Source: Chitinophagales bacterium
GTDB taxonomy: Bacteria > Bacteroidota > Bacteroidia > Chitinophagales > Chitinophagaceae
Direction of reading: 5' to 3'
NCBI GenBank assembly: GCA_020636575.1
Contig: JACJXP010000002.1
Location: forward strand, 62,001 to 126,000
DNA length: 64,000 nt
In this document: positions 1 to 9,814 of the stretch, piece after piece
Numbering within the stretch: the first letter of the stretch is position 1
Layout of the letters: the number at the start of each line of letters is the position of its first letter
The notes under the pieces: model-generated
Told to the model about the DNA's origin: nothing
The model's database searches: none
What the model saw: only the letters and a program-made list of their open reading frames with translations
Made by a program: the position numbers and the translations under genes

Positions 1-1953
1 ACAGCTATAGGGCTGCAATCTCACAGAAGATATTTTATTGTCCTTTTCTCCCAGGAGATGATTGTTTAATACTGCAACTGACCAATCCGCTGTACCAATT
101 ATTTCCTGTTGTTCTGCACCCACATTAAAGAATACCTGAATTTTTTTCCATTTGTCTCCATGTGGTTCTCCATTGATTGTATAAGAAAGAATATTTGCAG
201 GCAGGTTATTCCTGAAAACAATATCCCTGGGCAAGTCCTCCCCTTTTGCTATTCTGAAAGCAGGATGTTCCTTTCTGAGTTTTACAAGTGCTTTGATATA
301 TTCAAATACTTCTTTGTGGCTTGTTTTTCCTCCCCAATCAATTGCATTAATGCTATCAGGTGATTCAAATGAATTTTCTACCATTTTCTTACTGCGAAGC
401 ATTTCTGTGCCGGCATGTAAAAAGGCGATCCCTTGTGATGTTAGTACAATGGACAAAGCCAGTTTATGCATCTCTATTAATTGAACAGGGCTGGCACTCG
501 TCGCCGACAGGAAAAGTTTATCCCATAAAGTATGGTTATCATGGCATGAACAATAGCTTATAGTTTGTGACGGATCTTTTGCGTAAGGCGCTTTTGAATT
601 ATTTATTTTTTGATAATCAACCTGTGGGTGTTTGCAACTGGCCACAATGCCAAATTTGACACTTTCAACCTTGTCCCAATCTCCCGCTACAAAACCCTTA
701 TCGAGTATATCATGCCAGCTACCTTTAATGCCATCCCGGATATCATCACTGAATACTGCAATCCTGTCTAATTTGGCAACATTTGTTTTTAAGGCCCTCA
801 ACGAATCCGGAATCGGTGAAGATCCTGCTGTCCAGCCTTCCCCGTATATTAAAATATCAGGTTTTAACTCATGAAGCTCTTTGGATACAAGATTCATGGT
901 TTCTATATCATGTACTCCCATCAGGTCAACCCTAAAACCATCAATATGATATTCCTGTACCCAATACTTCATCGATTCAAGCATAAACTTTCGGAACATC
1001 GGCCTTTCACTTGCTGTTTCATTTCCGCAGCCTGTAGCATTCGAGAATTTTCCATCCTTCGTTTGCCGGTAGTAATATCCAGGTACCAGTTGACTAAAAT
1101 TGGATTCTTCGGTAAGCCGTGTGTGATTATACACCACATCCATAACAACCCTTAACCCATTTTGATGAAAAGTTTGAATTAATTGCTTGAATTCTTTGAT
1201 CCTGGTGATGCCATCATATGGATTAGTTGAATAAGAACCTTCTGGTACATTATAATTCTGAGGATCATAACCCCAGTTATAATTTGGATGAAGACTAGTC
1301 TCATCAATCGAATAAAAATCATAAACAGGCAATAAATGTACATGTGTAACACCTAACTCCTTGATATGATCAAGTCCGGTAGATAATCCGTCCGGGTTTG
1401 TTGTACCTTTTTCTGTTAAACCCAGAAACTTTCCTTTGTTTATAATACCTGATAAAGGCGAGATACTGGCATCCCTCACATGCAATTCATAAATAATGGC
1501 ATCAGTTTCTTTTTTAAATTCTGGGCTTATATCCTGTTGCCAATTCAGGGGATTAGTTTCATGTAAATCAACTACCATTGCCTTTTTACCATTGATCCCA
1601 ACAGCTTTTGCATATGGATCAGGTACAGCATCATGCCATTTATTTTTTATCCTTACCCTGAAGCAATAAAACTTACCTTTTTGATCCCCTTTTATTTTCA
1701 GCACCCATGTTCCGTTGTTGGATTTTTGCATGGCATGTGTTTCCGAAGCAACTGTATCTGCTCCGGAGTTGTAATATAGTAGTTCAGCTTTATCAGCTGG
1801 GGGTGACCATATTTTAAAAACAGATTCCTGGGCTGTATATGTTAATCCAAGATCATTACCTGCGTATTCAGGATATTTATTGAAATCAGGCCATTGAGCT
1901 TTTGAATGAAATAAAAAATTGAGAAAACCAATAACCATGATGAAGCGCTTCAT
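1..1953 (-). CDS. pulA: Type I pullulanase, secreted, partial (3' end beyond the left edge)
   Basis: This is a GH13 debranching enzyme that hydrolyses alpha-1,6 links in pullulan, starch and glycogen fragments. The minus-strand frame is open from an ATG at 1953 to base 1 (651 codons) and has no stop in the window. Residues 1-20 form a signal peptide ending at KAQ. Residues about 20-110 read as a CBM48-like N domain. The type I signature YNWGYDP lies near residue 224. DGFRVDLMG carries the nucleophile Asp343, GEGW has the acid/base Glu372, and HDNHTLWD near 470 is GH13 region IV. The last residues visible belong to the C-terminal beta domain, so probably only a short tail is missing. An in-frame ATG at 1938 is a possible later start. 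The gene is divergent from the GMC gene at 2070. Confidence 0.88.
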   Translation of the reverse strand, partial: MKRFIMVIGFLNFLFHSKAQWPDFNKYPEYAGNDLGLTYTAQESVFKIWSPPADKAELLYYNSGADTVASETHAMQKSNNGTWVLKIKGDQKGKFYCFRVRIKNKWHDAVPDPYAKAVGINGKKAMVVDLHETNPLNWQQDISPEFKKETDAIIYELHVRDASISPLSGIINKGKFLGLTEKGTTNPDGLSTGLDHIKELGVTHVHLLPVYDFYSIDETSLHPNYNWGYDPQNYNVPEGSYSTNPYDGITRIKEFKQLIQTFHQNGLRVVMDVVYNHTRLTEESNFSQLVPGYYYRQTKDGKFSNATGCGNETASERPMFRKFMLESMKYWVQEYHIDGFRVDLMGVHDIETMNLVSKELHELKPDILIYGEGWTAGSSPIPDSLRALKTNVAKLDRIAVFSDDIRDGIKGSWHDILDKGFVAGDWDKVESVKFGIVASCKHPQVDYQKINNSKAPYAKDPSQTISYCSCHDNHTLWDKLFLSATSASPVQLIEMHKLALSIVLTSQGIAFLHAGTEMLRSKKMVENSFESPDSINAIDWGGKTSHKEVFEYIKALVKLRKEHPAFRIAKGEDLPRDIVFRNNLPANILSYTINGEPHGDKWKKIQVFFNVGAEQQEIIGTADWSVAVLNNHLLGEKDNKISSVRLQPYSC

Positions 1954-2069
1954 GAATAAAGAAATTTCTTTAAAGATACAGAATCATTATGTGCAGAATT
2001 TTAAATGCATTTTTTCGGTTCGCATTGAACAATCACCTAAATTGTTGCCATTAAAAAAGTAAACGCCGT

Positions 2070-3818
2070 ATGGGAGATTTCCAGGTTAAAAAACAATCAA
2101 AAAAGTATGACGCTGTGATCGTTGGCTCCGGAGCTGGTGGTGGTATGGCTGCATATATGCTGGCAAAAGCAGGATTAAAAGTTTGTATCATCGAAGCTGG
2201 CTTTATGTACGATCCTCAGAAAAATGTAACGCAATTGAAAAATCCGTGGGATTCTCCGAGACGGGGTGCCAGTACAAAATTGAGACCATTTGGTGATTTT
2301 GATGCCTGTTATGGAGGATGGTCATTGGAAGGGGAACCTTATACAAAGGCAAGTGGTACAGATTGGATGTGGTGGCGTGCCAGGATGCTCGGAGGCAGAA
2401 CAAATCACTGGGGAAGGATATCATTGCGATTTGGGCCCAAAGATTTTAAACGCAGGAGTATTGATGGCCTGGGTGATGACTGGCCAATTGGATATGAAGA
2501 TATCAAGCCATATTATGACAGGGTGGATAAATTGATCGGCATCTTTGGTACTAATGAAGGTCTTGAGAATGATCCTGATGGTTATTTTTTGCCCCCGCCA
2601 AAACCAAGATTGCATGAATTATTTATAAAAAATGCAGCCACTGATTCTGGTGTCAGAGTGATCCCTTCCCGGTTATCAATTCTTACAAAACCCATAGAAA
2701 ATGATGCGGGTCGTGGCTCTTGCTTTTATTGTGCCCAATGCAGCCGCAACTGTAGTGTTGCCAAAGCAGATTTTTCATCGCCCAATGTATTAGTCTATCC
2801 GGCCATTAAAACAGGTAATGTAGATGTGGTTCCTAATGCTATGGCACGGGAAGTGTTGACGAATAGCGAAGGGCTGGCCACAGGTGTTTCATATATCAAT
2901 AAAGATGATATGATGGAATACCAGGTAGAAGGGAAAGTAGTGATACTGGCTGCCAGTGCTTGTGAAAGTGCAAGACTTTTATTGAATTCAAAATCACAGC
3001 GCCATCCAAATGGTTTGGCAAACAGCAGTGATGTTGTTGGGAAATATTTACACGATTCTACCGGCGCAGCCATGGGTGGCATATTGCCTCAACTCTTCGA
3101 CCGTAAAAGATATAATGAAGATGGTGTTGGGGGTGCTCATATCTATTCTCCTTGGTGGTTGGATAATAAGAAACTGGATTTCCCAAGAGGTTATCATATC
3201 GAATATTGGGGAGGTATGTCACAACCTTCGTATGGATTTAGCTGGGGAATAGAGGGATTGAATGGGAAATATCCTGTAAATGGCCAGCAAAAGGAAGGCG
3301 GTGGCTATGGAAAATCACTTAAGGAAGACTATCGCTATTTCTATGGATGTGGTGTAGGTATGGCAGGCCGTGGAGAAACTGTACCACGGGAAACCAATTA
3401 TTGTGCTATCGATCCTGATACTGTCGATAAATATGGGATACCTGTTTTAAAGTTTAATGTAAAGTGGAGCGACTATGAAATAAAGCAGGCGAAGCATATG
3501 AAAGAGACTTTCAAAGAGATCATGCATAATATGAAAGCAGAAATTACCTGGGGTGACAATGATAATGAGAACAATCAATGGGGATTAAGTAAGCCGGGTG
3601 AGATCATTCATGAAGCCGGAACAGTTAGAATGGGGAATGACCCCAAAAGTTCTGCTTTGAATAAATGGAGCCAGGCACATGATTGCAAAAACCTGTTTTG
3701 TGTGGATGGGGGACAATTTGTTAGCCAGGCAGATAAAAATATCACCTGGACAATACTTGCTCTTAGTATGAGAGCCAGTGAATATATTATTGATGAGTTA
3801 AAAAAGCAAAATATCTAA
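2070..3818 (+). CDS. GMC family FAD-dependent oxidoreductase (large subunit)
   Basis: This is a glucose-methanol-choline flavoprotein that probably oxidises an alcohol group of a sugar or polyol. The N-terminal VGSGAGGGMAAYML (residues 18-31) is the FAD dinucleotide-binding loop, followed by the acidic strand end IIEAG. The C-terminal part has HEAGTVRMG and DKNITWTI, which carry the GMC active-site His and Asn. Cys218, 221, 224 and 228 (CxxCxxCxxxC) form a compact cluster. Related bacterial FAD glucose dehydrogenases bind an Fe-S cluster in a Cys-rich segment of this domain, so a cluster here is plausible but inferred. It has no signal peptide of its own. The next gene starts one base after its stop and encodes a Tat-signal subunit, so the pair is probably co-folded and exported together. 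The substrate cannot be named. Confidence 0.88.
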   Translation: MGDFQVKKQSKKYDAVIVGSGAGGGMAAYMLAKAGLKVCIIEAGFMYDPQKNVTQLKNPWDSPRRGASTKLRPFGDFDACYGGWSLEGEPYTKASGTDWMWWRARMLGGRTNHWGRISLRFGPKDFKRRSIDGLGDDWPIGYEDIKPYYDRVDKLIGIFGTNEGLENDPDGYFLPPPKPRLHELFIKNAATDSGVRVIPSRLSILTKPIENDAGRGSCFYCAQCSRNCSVAKADFSSPNVLVYPAIKTGNVDVVPNAMAREVLTNSEGLATGVSYINKDDMMEYQVEGKVVILAASACESARLLLNSKSQRHPNGLANSSDVVGKYLHDSTGAAMGGILPQLFDRKRYNEDGVGGAHIYSPWWLDNKKLDFPRGYHIEYWGGMSQPSYGFSWGIEGLNGKYPVNGQQKEGGGYGKSLKEDYRYFYGCGVGMAGRGETVPRETNYCAIDPDTVDKYGIPVLKFNVKWSDYEIKQAKHMKETFKEIMHNMKAEITWGDNDNENNQWGLSKPGEIIHEAGTVRMGNDPKSSALNKWSQAHDCKNLFCVDGGQFVSQADKNITWTILALSMRASEYIIDELKKQNI

Positions 3819-3819
3819 A

Positions 3820-4497
3820 ATGGATAGACGGAAATCCCTAAAACTGATCGCTGCAGGCGCTATTGCAACACCAGTAGCGATTGCTGGCTGTAAACCCGGC
3901 GAAGAAAAGAAAACAACTGAAGCTGATGTTTCTTTTAATCTTGACCGTAACCCGGATGAGTTAAAATATGAGAAGGAACTACTGGCAAAAGAGCAGTTTT
4001 TCTCAGCACATGAAATGGCAACCATAGCAGTACTGGCGGATATAATCATTCCTAAAGATGAAAAAAGCGGAAGCGCTACGGATGCAAAAGTTCCTGAATT
4101 CATAGAGTTTATTGTAAAAGATATGCCATCTCACCAGGTTCCTATGAAAGGAGGGCTTCGCTGGATGGATATGCAGACACTTAAAACAAATAATAAAGCG
4201 TTTAAGGATTGTACAAGCGAAGAACAATTGCAATTAGTTGATAAAATTGCATACCCCGATAAAGCAGATCCGGAAATGAGTGCCGGCGTAAAGTTTTTTA
4301 CCCTGATGCGTAATCTTACAGCTACAGGATTTTATACATCGCAGGAAGGTGTAAAGGATCTGGGTTATGTTGGGAATACTCCCAATCAATGGAATGGAGT
4401 ACCAGAAGATGTGTTACAGCAATACAAACTTCAATACACACAAAAAGAACTGGATGAATGTGTAAGTTATAATGTTAGTAGTGAAAAAGGGAGATAA
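3820..4497 (+). CDS. Gluconate 2-dehydrogenase subunit 3 family protein, Tat lipoprotein
   Basis: This is the small subunit partner of the preceding GMC flavoenzyme. The N-terminus has a twin-arginine signal (MDRRKSLKL, then a hydrophobic segment) ending in a lipobox-like AIAGC with Cys24, so the complex is likely anchored at the periplasmic face. The region FFSAHEMATIAVLADIIIP at about residues 60-78 is the typical opening of the subunit 3 family, and the ~225-residue length fits. The gene starts one base after the GMC stop, so the two are co-transcribed and probably translationally coupled. In this family the Tat signal on the small subunit usually carries the signal-less large subunit across. 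The gene ends inside a palindromic terminator. Confidence 0.85.
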   Translation: MDRRKSLKLIAAGAIATPVAIAGCKPGEEKKTTEADVSFNLDRNPDELKYEKELLAKEQFFSAHEMATIAVLADIIIPKDEKSGSATDAKVPEFIEFIVKDMPSHQVPMKGGLRWMDMQTLKTNNKAFKDCTSEEQLQLVDKIAYPDKADPEMSAGVKFFTLMRNLTATGFYTSQEGVKDLGYVGNTPNQWNGVPEDVLQQYKLQYTQKELDECVSYNVSSEKGR

Positions 4498-4514
4498 TTA
4501 ATTATCTCCCTTTT
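4485..4514. terminator. Bidirectional terminator: 30-bp perfect palindrome
   Basis: The sequence is perfectly self-complementary, with arms AAAAGGGAGATAATT and AATTATCTCCCTTTT. It overlaps the stop codon of the subunit 3 gene (TAA at 4495-4497). It lies between convergent genes and has A/T runs on both sides, so it should act in both directions. Confidence 0.85.
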
Positions 4515-4550
4515 ATTGGTTCTGTTGATCACTTACCTATTTACTCACAA

Positions 4551-6173
4551 CTATTTTTCTGTAGACTGTTCTCCTGTTTCTCTATCAATAATACGAAGTG
4601 CATAAACACCTGGCAGCAAATTATTCACCTGTAGATTATTGTTAACATTATACCAACTCTGGATAATTCTTCCGTTCATATCGGAAAGCGAAACATCCAG
4701 GATTGAGTTCTTTTCTTCAAAGGCAATATTTACAGTACCATTTGTACTCGGATTAGGATAAACGATTGTTTTCACCGGTTGTCCCTCTCCTCTTACTGAA
4801 CGAATCTCACTGAATTTTGATTTGTTATCCAGATCTATCTGGCGGATACGATATTGAGAAATCCCCCTGTAAGTATTAACGTCCGTGTATTGGTATATTA
4901 ATATATCATTGCTACTACCGTTAGCTGCCTGTGATGGAACGTATGCAACCTGTATCCAGTTATTATCACCGGTATTTCTTTCAACAGAGAATCCTTTTGA
5001 ATTCTGTTCTGTAAGTGTTTCCCATTTTAGCTGAACATTAGCTGCCGATCTCTTTGCAGTAAATGATCCAAAATTAGCTGGAAGAGGTAAACATCCATTT
5101 GCTATTGCAAACACCTTATCAAAACATCCTCTTTTTGTTTTGTAAACCAGTATTACATTGGCTGTTTGTGGAATAGTGAATTGTTTTGCCGGATCTGCAA
5201 TAGTATTATCGAATAATGATTCCTGGTAGACATCTGCGCCATCTAATTGTCCCGGAGTACCATTGTCAATATAAAGTTGTACCTCAACAGGGAAATCGTC
5301 AGCCTCAGTAGCACTACCGCTAACCCCAGTAATATTATATGTTACAGTTGAAACACCGGGGCCTGTATTACACTGCAATAATTGTGATGTTGTAAGGGCT
5401 CCTGATAAACCAGCTGCGCTGCCATTAGTAACACCTGGTGTGTGTGAAACACCCGGAGCTGTCTTCGCCCAGGAACCACATTTACCATCACTTGTTCTCG
5501 CATAACCATTATCATTACCCGGAGATGCATTTACAAATTCCATGGCTCCCAGCGTTGAAAAATCGACTGTGAAATCAGAGCATGCCCCGGCCATATCAAC
5601 AGGCAGATCAGGCATAGCTGCAACAGAAGCAGGTAAATTTCCAGTAGCTCCGCCACCAATAAACCCATTATTAAAAACTCCATTTACAAATACCAGGGTA
5701 ATATATGTGGGGCCATTAAATTGATGACTTTCCATAAAATCATTCAGATTTGCAGGAATAGTCCCTGACACATCCGTATAACCACCTCCGGAAACCTGCC
5801 ATTTCTTTAAATAACCACCAGTACTGCCATTTCTGAAATTGGCATCATTCCAGTTTACATTAGGAGAAACACCCGGGTTGGGGGTACTTTGGGTTGTAAA
5901 AGGATCTGCAGATGCCAAAACATAGAAACCTTTTGGTCCAAGTGTTGCATCGGGTAGGTCCAATACATACCATCCCTTGTTTGATCCCGATTCCCAATAA
6001 GTTAAAATGGTAAAACAGTTTACATTTTGAGAACCAACTGTAGAACTATTATACAATTCAATAAACTCTTCGTTATTGTTACCGGGTTCGGTATAAAGTT
6101 CATTTAAAACTGTTTGTCCAAAACCAAACTGATATGAACAAGCAATTGTTACAAATAGTAAAAACTTTTTCAT
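4551..6173 (-). CDS. Secreted lamin-tail-domain protein with frameshifted T9SS sorting domain
   Basis: This is an extracellular protein with a cleaved signal peptide (residues 1-19, ending FGFGQ). A lamin tail domain follows at about 20-150 (VLNELYTEPGNNNEEFIELYN). The middle is Thr/Gly-rich and leads to an FN3-like segment near 370-460 (LKWETLTEQNSKGFSVER). The tail is a type A T9SS sorting domain starting at VYPNPSTNG. The reading frame stops after QSTEK. One extra A in the A5 run at 4554-4558 would give EKIVVSK and a stop at 4537, the usual end of such domains. The gene therefore looks frameshifted by one base in a homopolymer, or the assembly has an error there. If real, export or anchoring by T9SS may be impaired. 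The biological role is unknown. Confidence 0.85.
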   Translation of the reverse strand: MKKFLLFVTIACSYQFGFGQTVLNELYTEPGNNNEEFIELYNSSTVGSQNVNCFTILTYWESGSNKGWYVLDLPDATLGPKGFYVLASADPFTTQSTPNPGVSPNVNWNDANFRNGSTGGYLKKWQVSGGGYTDVSGTIPANLNDFMESHQFNGPTYITLVFVNGVFNNGFIGGGATGNLPASVAAMPDLPVDMAGACSDFTVDFSTLGAMEFVNASPGNDNGYARTSDGKCGSWAKTAPGVSHTPGVTNGSAAGLSGALTTSQLLQCNTGPGVSTVTYNITGVSGSATEADDFPVEVQLYIDNGTPGQLDGADVYQESLFDNTIADPAKQFTIPQTANVILVYKTKRGCFDKVFAIANGCLPLPANFGSFTAKRSAANVQLKWETLTEQNSKGFSVERNTGDNNWIQVAYVPSQAANGSSNDILIYQYTDVNTYRGISQYRIRQIDLDNKSKFSEIRSVRGEGQPVKTIVYPNPSTNGTVNIAFEEKNSILDVSLSDMNGRIIQSWYNVNNNLQVNNLLPGVYALRIIDRETGEQSTEK

Positions 6174-6474
6174 GCTTCAGGCTTTTAATTTTTTACAATG
6201 GGTAATTGATACCGTTTCCCTTAGGAAAAGAATTACAAGCCTTTTAAAGGAGTGGATTTGCTAACTTGTGCCACAAAAGACACAGTTTTTCAGCGAGTAA
6301 GATTTTGTGGATGTTTCCGAAAAGGATTGGATAGGAAAATGCAGACTGTAAAAATAATTTATTATTTGTTTATATGCAATCATAAAGAGTAATTCTTATC
6401 AAATGGTCTGAAAATCAAAAAGGGAAGCTAAATCGGCATAGTTTTTTCTTAAATACTTGAAAAACAACTAAATC
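6174..6474. other. Divergent intergenic region, AT-rich
   Basis: These 301 bases separate the lamin-tail gene and the DUF4382 lipoprotein gene, which are transcribed away from each other. Promoters for both must lie here, but I see no exact TAnnTTTG element on either strand. I see no RNA gene or hairpin. Confidence 0.4.
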
Positions 6475-6993
6475 ATGAAAGTTAAATTGTATATTTTACT
6501 GATAATCAGCGCTTTATTCATCCAATTTGCATGTCAAAAGGAAACAACATCAGATAACGGGACTACAAATCTGAGAATCCGGCTAACAGATAATCCTTTT
6601 AATGCAACTGAGGTAAATGTGGATATCAGGGAAGTAAAAGTAAATTTCAATGATGATTCTACTGGTTGGCAAAGTCTATCAACAAATACCGGTATTTACA
6701 ATCTCCTGGGGCTTCAGAACGGTGTGGATACTCTTTTAGCAAGTGGTAATGTACCAACTGGTACTTTAAAAGAGATCAGATTCGTATTGGGATCTGATAA
6801 CAGTATAAAAATAGATACAGTGTTATACCCATTAACAATCCCCAGTGGCAGCGAGTCGGGTTTAAAAATAAAAGTCAATAAGCATCTGAATGCTACTTTA
6901 GATTCATTACTAATTGATTTTGACGCCGCTCTTTCAATCATGCAAACCGGTAATGGTGATTATAAATTAAAACCGGTATTAAAAATTAAATAA
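6475..6993 (+). CDS. DUF4382 domain lipoprotein
   Basis: This is a 172-residue lipoprotein. A hydrophobic signal ends in the lipobox FAC with Cys20, followed by QKE. The remainder is one DUF4382 domain, recognisable from TNLRIRLTDNPFNATEVNVDIREVKV near the start, a GxYNLLGLQNG-type segment in the middle (residues 77-87) and the closing KLKPVLKIK. DUF4382 proteins are beta-rich and of unknown function. The gene stands alone and ends in the shared terminator at 7011-7034. Confidence 0.87.
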   Translation: MKVKLYILLIISALFIQFACQKETTSDNGTTNLRIRLTDNPFNATEVNVDIREVKVNFNDDSTGWQSLSTNTGIYNLLGLQNGVDTLLASGNVPTGTLKEIRFVLGSDNSIKIDTVLYPLTIPSGSESGLKIKVNKHLNATLDSLLIDFDAALSIMQTGNGDYKLKPVLKIK

Positions 6994-7010
6994 GAACTTT
7001 TCAGATATAA

Positions 7011-7034
7011 AAAAAGGCCCATGCGGGCCTTTTT
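7011..7034. terminator. Bidirectional intrinsic terminator
   Basis: The stem AAAAAGGCCC / GGGCCTTTTT has a 4-base loop (ATGC). It serves the DUF4382 gene on plus and the convergent EF-G-like gene on minus. Confidence 0.88.
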
Positions 7035-7052
7035 CTTTTACTCTCCAATCTT

Positions 7053-9188
7053 TTATGCATATTCTTCTTTTTCTGTCTTGCTGTAATCATCAATAAGTTT
7101 TCGTTGCAGATCATATGGCACCGGCTCATAAGCCTGGAAATGCATTTTAAACTTAGCTCTTCCCTGTGTAATTGACCGTAGTGCAGAAGAATATCCATCC
7201 ATCTCTGCTAATGGAACTTTGGCAATTACTTTCTGAAAATGTCCTTCACTGTCAATCCCTTCCACAATGGCCCGGCGGCTTTGCAGATCTCCCATCACAT
7301 GACCGGTAAGATCATCAGGGCATAGGACTTCCACATGATAAACCGGTTCCAGTATTTGTGGATCAGCCTGCTGAAAGGCGGTCCGGAAAGCCTGTAATCC
7401 TGCAATTTTAAAAGAGATATCATTACTATCTACCGGGTGCATCTTGCCATCGTAAACACAAACCCTGATATCCCGGGCATACGAGCCAGTCAATGGACCG
7501 TTGTGCATTTTCTCCATCACTCCTTTTAGAATAGAAGGTAGAAACCGTGCATCAATGGCGCCACCCACTATACAGTTATAAAAAACCAGTTTACCACCCC
7601 AATCAAGATCATGAACATCTCTACCCCTTACGTTCAGATCAGTTGGTTCTGGCATTCCCTCATACCAGGGCTCTATACGCATAAAAACTTCTCCAAACTG
7701 GCCGGCACCACCACTTTGCTTTTTGTGACGATAGCTTGCATCTGCCATTTTCCGGATCGTTTCCCTGTAAGCGATCCTGGGTTTTACAAATTTTACTTCG
7801 AGCTTATGCTGATTTTCAATTTTCCATTTAGCAACAGCCAGGTGCATATCACCCTGGCAGTGAATAAGTGTTTGTTTTAATTCGGGAGAAACTTCTACCA
7901 ATAATGTTGGATCTTCTTCTCTTAATTGATGCAGAGCCTGGGACAACTTTTCCTCCTCCCCTTTTTTAACTGTTTCAATAGCCACAGTCATATTTGGCGG
8001 AGGAAATTCTATGGGTAATAATTCATAGCTTTTTCCTTTTGCATGCAGTGTGTTATTGACATGTGTATTTTTCAGTTTTAATGTAGCACCTATATCACCC
8101 GCTACCAATTCATTAGTTGTGGTTCTTTTATTCCCTTCAACTAAAAACAACTGGTTTAGTTTCTCAGAAACACCTGTTGTTTCATTTTCTAATTCCATCC
8201 CGGTTTTAATGGTGCCGGAATAAACTTTAAAAAACGATAATTCACCTACATGGGGTTCAGAAGTTGTTTTGTAAATGAACATACAGGCAGGCCCGTTGGC
8301 ATCACAGACCATTTCATTTCCCTTTTTGGTGATCTGTGGGGGCATCTCGTTGGCGCTAGGGCAAACATTATCAATAAAACCCATCAACCTTCCGCTTCCC
8401 ATATTTCTTTCAGCCGAAAGACAGAATAGAGGAAAAAGATCATGATTGATCATGGCTTTTTTAAGCCCAACTTTCATTTCATCCTCATCCAACTCTCCTT
8501 TATCAAAATATTTTTCCATCAAAGTTTCATCGTTGCTTGCTACCGCCTCAACAAGTTCTTTGTGTAATTCGTCTGCTTTTGCTTTTTCTTCATCTGGTAT
8601 AGGCAGTTTTTCTGGTTTCCCTCCTGCATCTTTAAACCTGTACATCGTCATTCGCAGTACATCAATTATTTCATGAAAACCAGAACCAGTTTGCAATGGA
8701 TACTGAACAACCACTACTTTATTTCCAAAATGGGACTTTGCTTCTCTTACCGTTCTTTCAAAATCAGCGCTGTCTTCATCCAGTTTGTTTACCGCAAAGA
8801 TCATCGGGGTTTTAAATTTTTCTGTATAATCCCAGATAATATCTGTTCCAACTTCTACCCCCATTACAGCGTTCAAAAGCATTACACCGGTATCTGCCAC
8901 CCGTAATGCTGAAATAACTTCCCCGGTAAAATCATCATATCCGGGAGTATCTAAAATATTGATCTTATAGCCCCGCCATTTTGTATGAAGCAGTTTACTA
9001 AAGATAGAGTTGCCTCTTTCTTTTTCAAGTTCATGATAGTCGCCGGTTGTATTTCCATCGGCAATTGTACCACGACGGGTAGTGATGCCGGCTTCGAATA
9101 ACATGCATTCCGCTAATGTGGTCTTGCCGGAACCGGCATGTCCGAGCAAGACAATATTTTTTACATGTGAAGTATCAAATTCTGACAT
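7053..9188 (-). CDS. Elongation factor G-like GTPase
   Basis: This is an EF-G-type translational GTPase of 711 residues. The G domain shows GHAGSGKTT at 16-24 (P-loop), DTPGYDDF (G3) and NKLDED (G4). Domains II-V follow, with a typical domain IV start (KPRIAYRETIRK) and the domain V end (QGRAKFKMHFQAYEPVP). The switch I segment and overall sequence match the second EF-G type found beside the canonical fusA in many Bacteroidota, not the str-operon copy. It may act in translocation or recycling, but this is inferred. I start it at ATG 9188 (MSEFDTSHVKN). The frame is open to a TTG at 9212, but that would add eight unconserved residues. No ribosomal protein genes are nearby. Confidence 0.85.
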   Translation of the reverse strand: MSEFDTSHVKNIVLLGHAGSGKTTLAECMLFEAGITTRRGTIADGNTTGDYHELEKERGNSIFSKLLHTKWRGYKINILDTPGYDDFTGEVISALRVADTGVMLLNAVMGVEVGTDIIWDYTEKFKTPMIFAVNKLDEDSADFERTVREAKSHFGNKVVVVQYPLQTGSGFHEIIDVLRMTMYRFKDAGGKPEKLPIPDEEKAKADELHKELVEAVASNDETLMEKYFDKGELDEDEMKVGLKKAMINHDLFPLFCLSAERNMGSGRLMGFIDNVCPSANEMPPQITKKGNEMVCDANGPACMFIYKTTSEPHVGELSFFKVYSGTIKTGMELENETTGVSEKLNQLFLVEGNKRTTTNELVAGDIGATLKLKNTHVNNTLHAKGKSYELLPIEFPPPNMTVAIETVKKGEEEKLSQALHQLREEDPTLLVEVSPELKQTLIHCQGDMHLAVAKWKIENQHKLEVKFVKPRIAYRETIRKMADASYRHKKQSGGAGQFGEVFMRIEPWYEGMPEPTDLNVRGRDVHDLDWGGKLVFYNCIVGGAIDARFLPSILKGVMEKMHNGPLTGSYARDIRVCVYDGKMHPVDSNDISFKIAGLQAFRTAFQQADPQILEPVYHVEVLCPDDLTGHVMGDLQSRRAIVEGIDSEGHFQKVIAKVPLAEMDGYSSALRSITQGRAKFKMHFQAYEPVPYDLQRKLIDDYSKTEKEEYA

Positions 9189-9283
9189 GAGAAAATAATT
9201 TAAGGTCAACAATCATTTTTTAGAATTTAATGGGAAAATGGATTGTTGCAGGGCAGTTTACACTGCATTGAAAAGACCAGAGA

Positions 9284-9664
9284 TCAACGAAGTGAAGTCA
9301 AAAAATTATTGAATTCTTCCCGTAGTCCGCTTAGAGTTTCTTCCAGGCTATGATATTCACCCTGTAAGGTTTCATGTGTGGCCAAACTATCTTCATTAAC
9401 CAAACCATTAAAGGCTTCTCTTTCAAAACTCATTTTTCGATCATGGCCTTTAATCGCTTGCTTGAGGTCGTGAATGTTGATTAACTGAATGTGAAACTGG
9501 TTGTGGAGATGTTCTACGTCTTGTAACTGTTCTTTTGTAAGTGGCTGCCCGGCTACCTGCCTGAGCTTTTGTTCATCCTGAGTAAATTCTTCTTTGAGGT
9601 TGCGGAGTTGCTCCCTCCAGGAGGTGCACTCCGCAGAGAGCTGTGAGATTTCTACCTGAACCAT
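9284..9664 (-). CDS. Hypothetical coiled-coil protein
   Basis: This is a 126-residue protein of unknown function. It is almost entirely charged helix with heptad-like spacing (for example LSAECTSWREQLRNLKEEF and LEETLSGLREEFNNFLTSL), so a coiled coil is likely. It has no signal peptide or membrane segment. It lies 95 bases upstream of the EF-G-like gene on the same strand and may share its transcript. I cannot assign a family. Confidence 0.65.
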   Translation of the reverse strand: MVQVEISQLSAECTSWREQLRNLKEEFTQDEQKLRQVAGQPLTKEQLQDVEHLHNQFHIQLINIHDLKQAIKGHDRKMSFEREAFNGLVNEDSLATHETLQGEYHSLEETLSGLREEFNNFLTSLR

Positions 9665-9814
9665 GGGATTTAATTTAGGGTTAAAAAATAAAGAACTTCT
9701 AAATTTTGCTTTAAAAGCATTTCCCGGGGGTGCGGATAATTATGCTGATTTTCAGCTTTAAGTAAGTTACTAATTGTTTCAAATATAAGCAAGCAAGCTG
9801 CTGAATATTTATTC

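Noticed and set aside
109..1155. Several plus-strand open frames across the pullulanase region
   Set aside because: They are antisense to a minus-strand frame with clear GH13 motifs throughout and show no family features.
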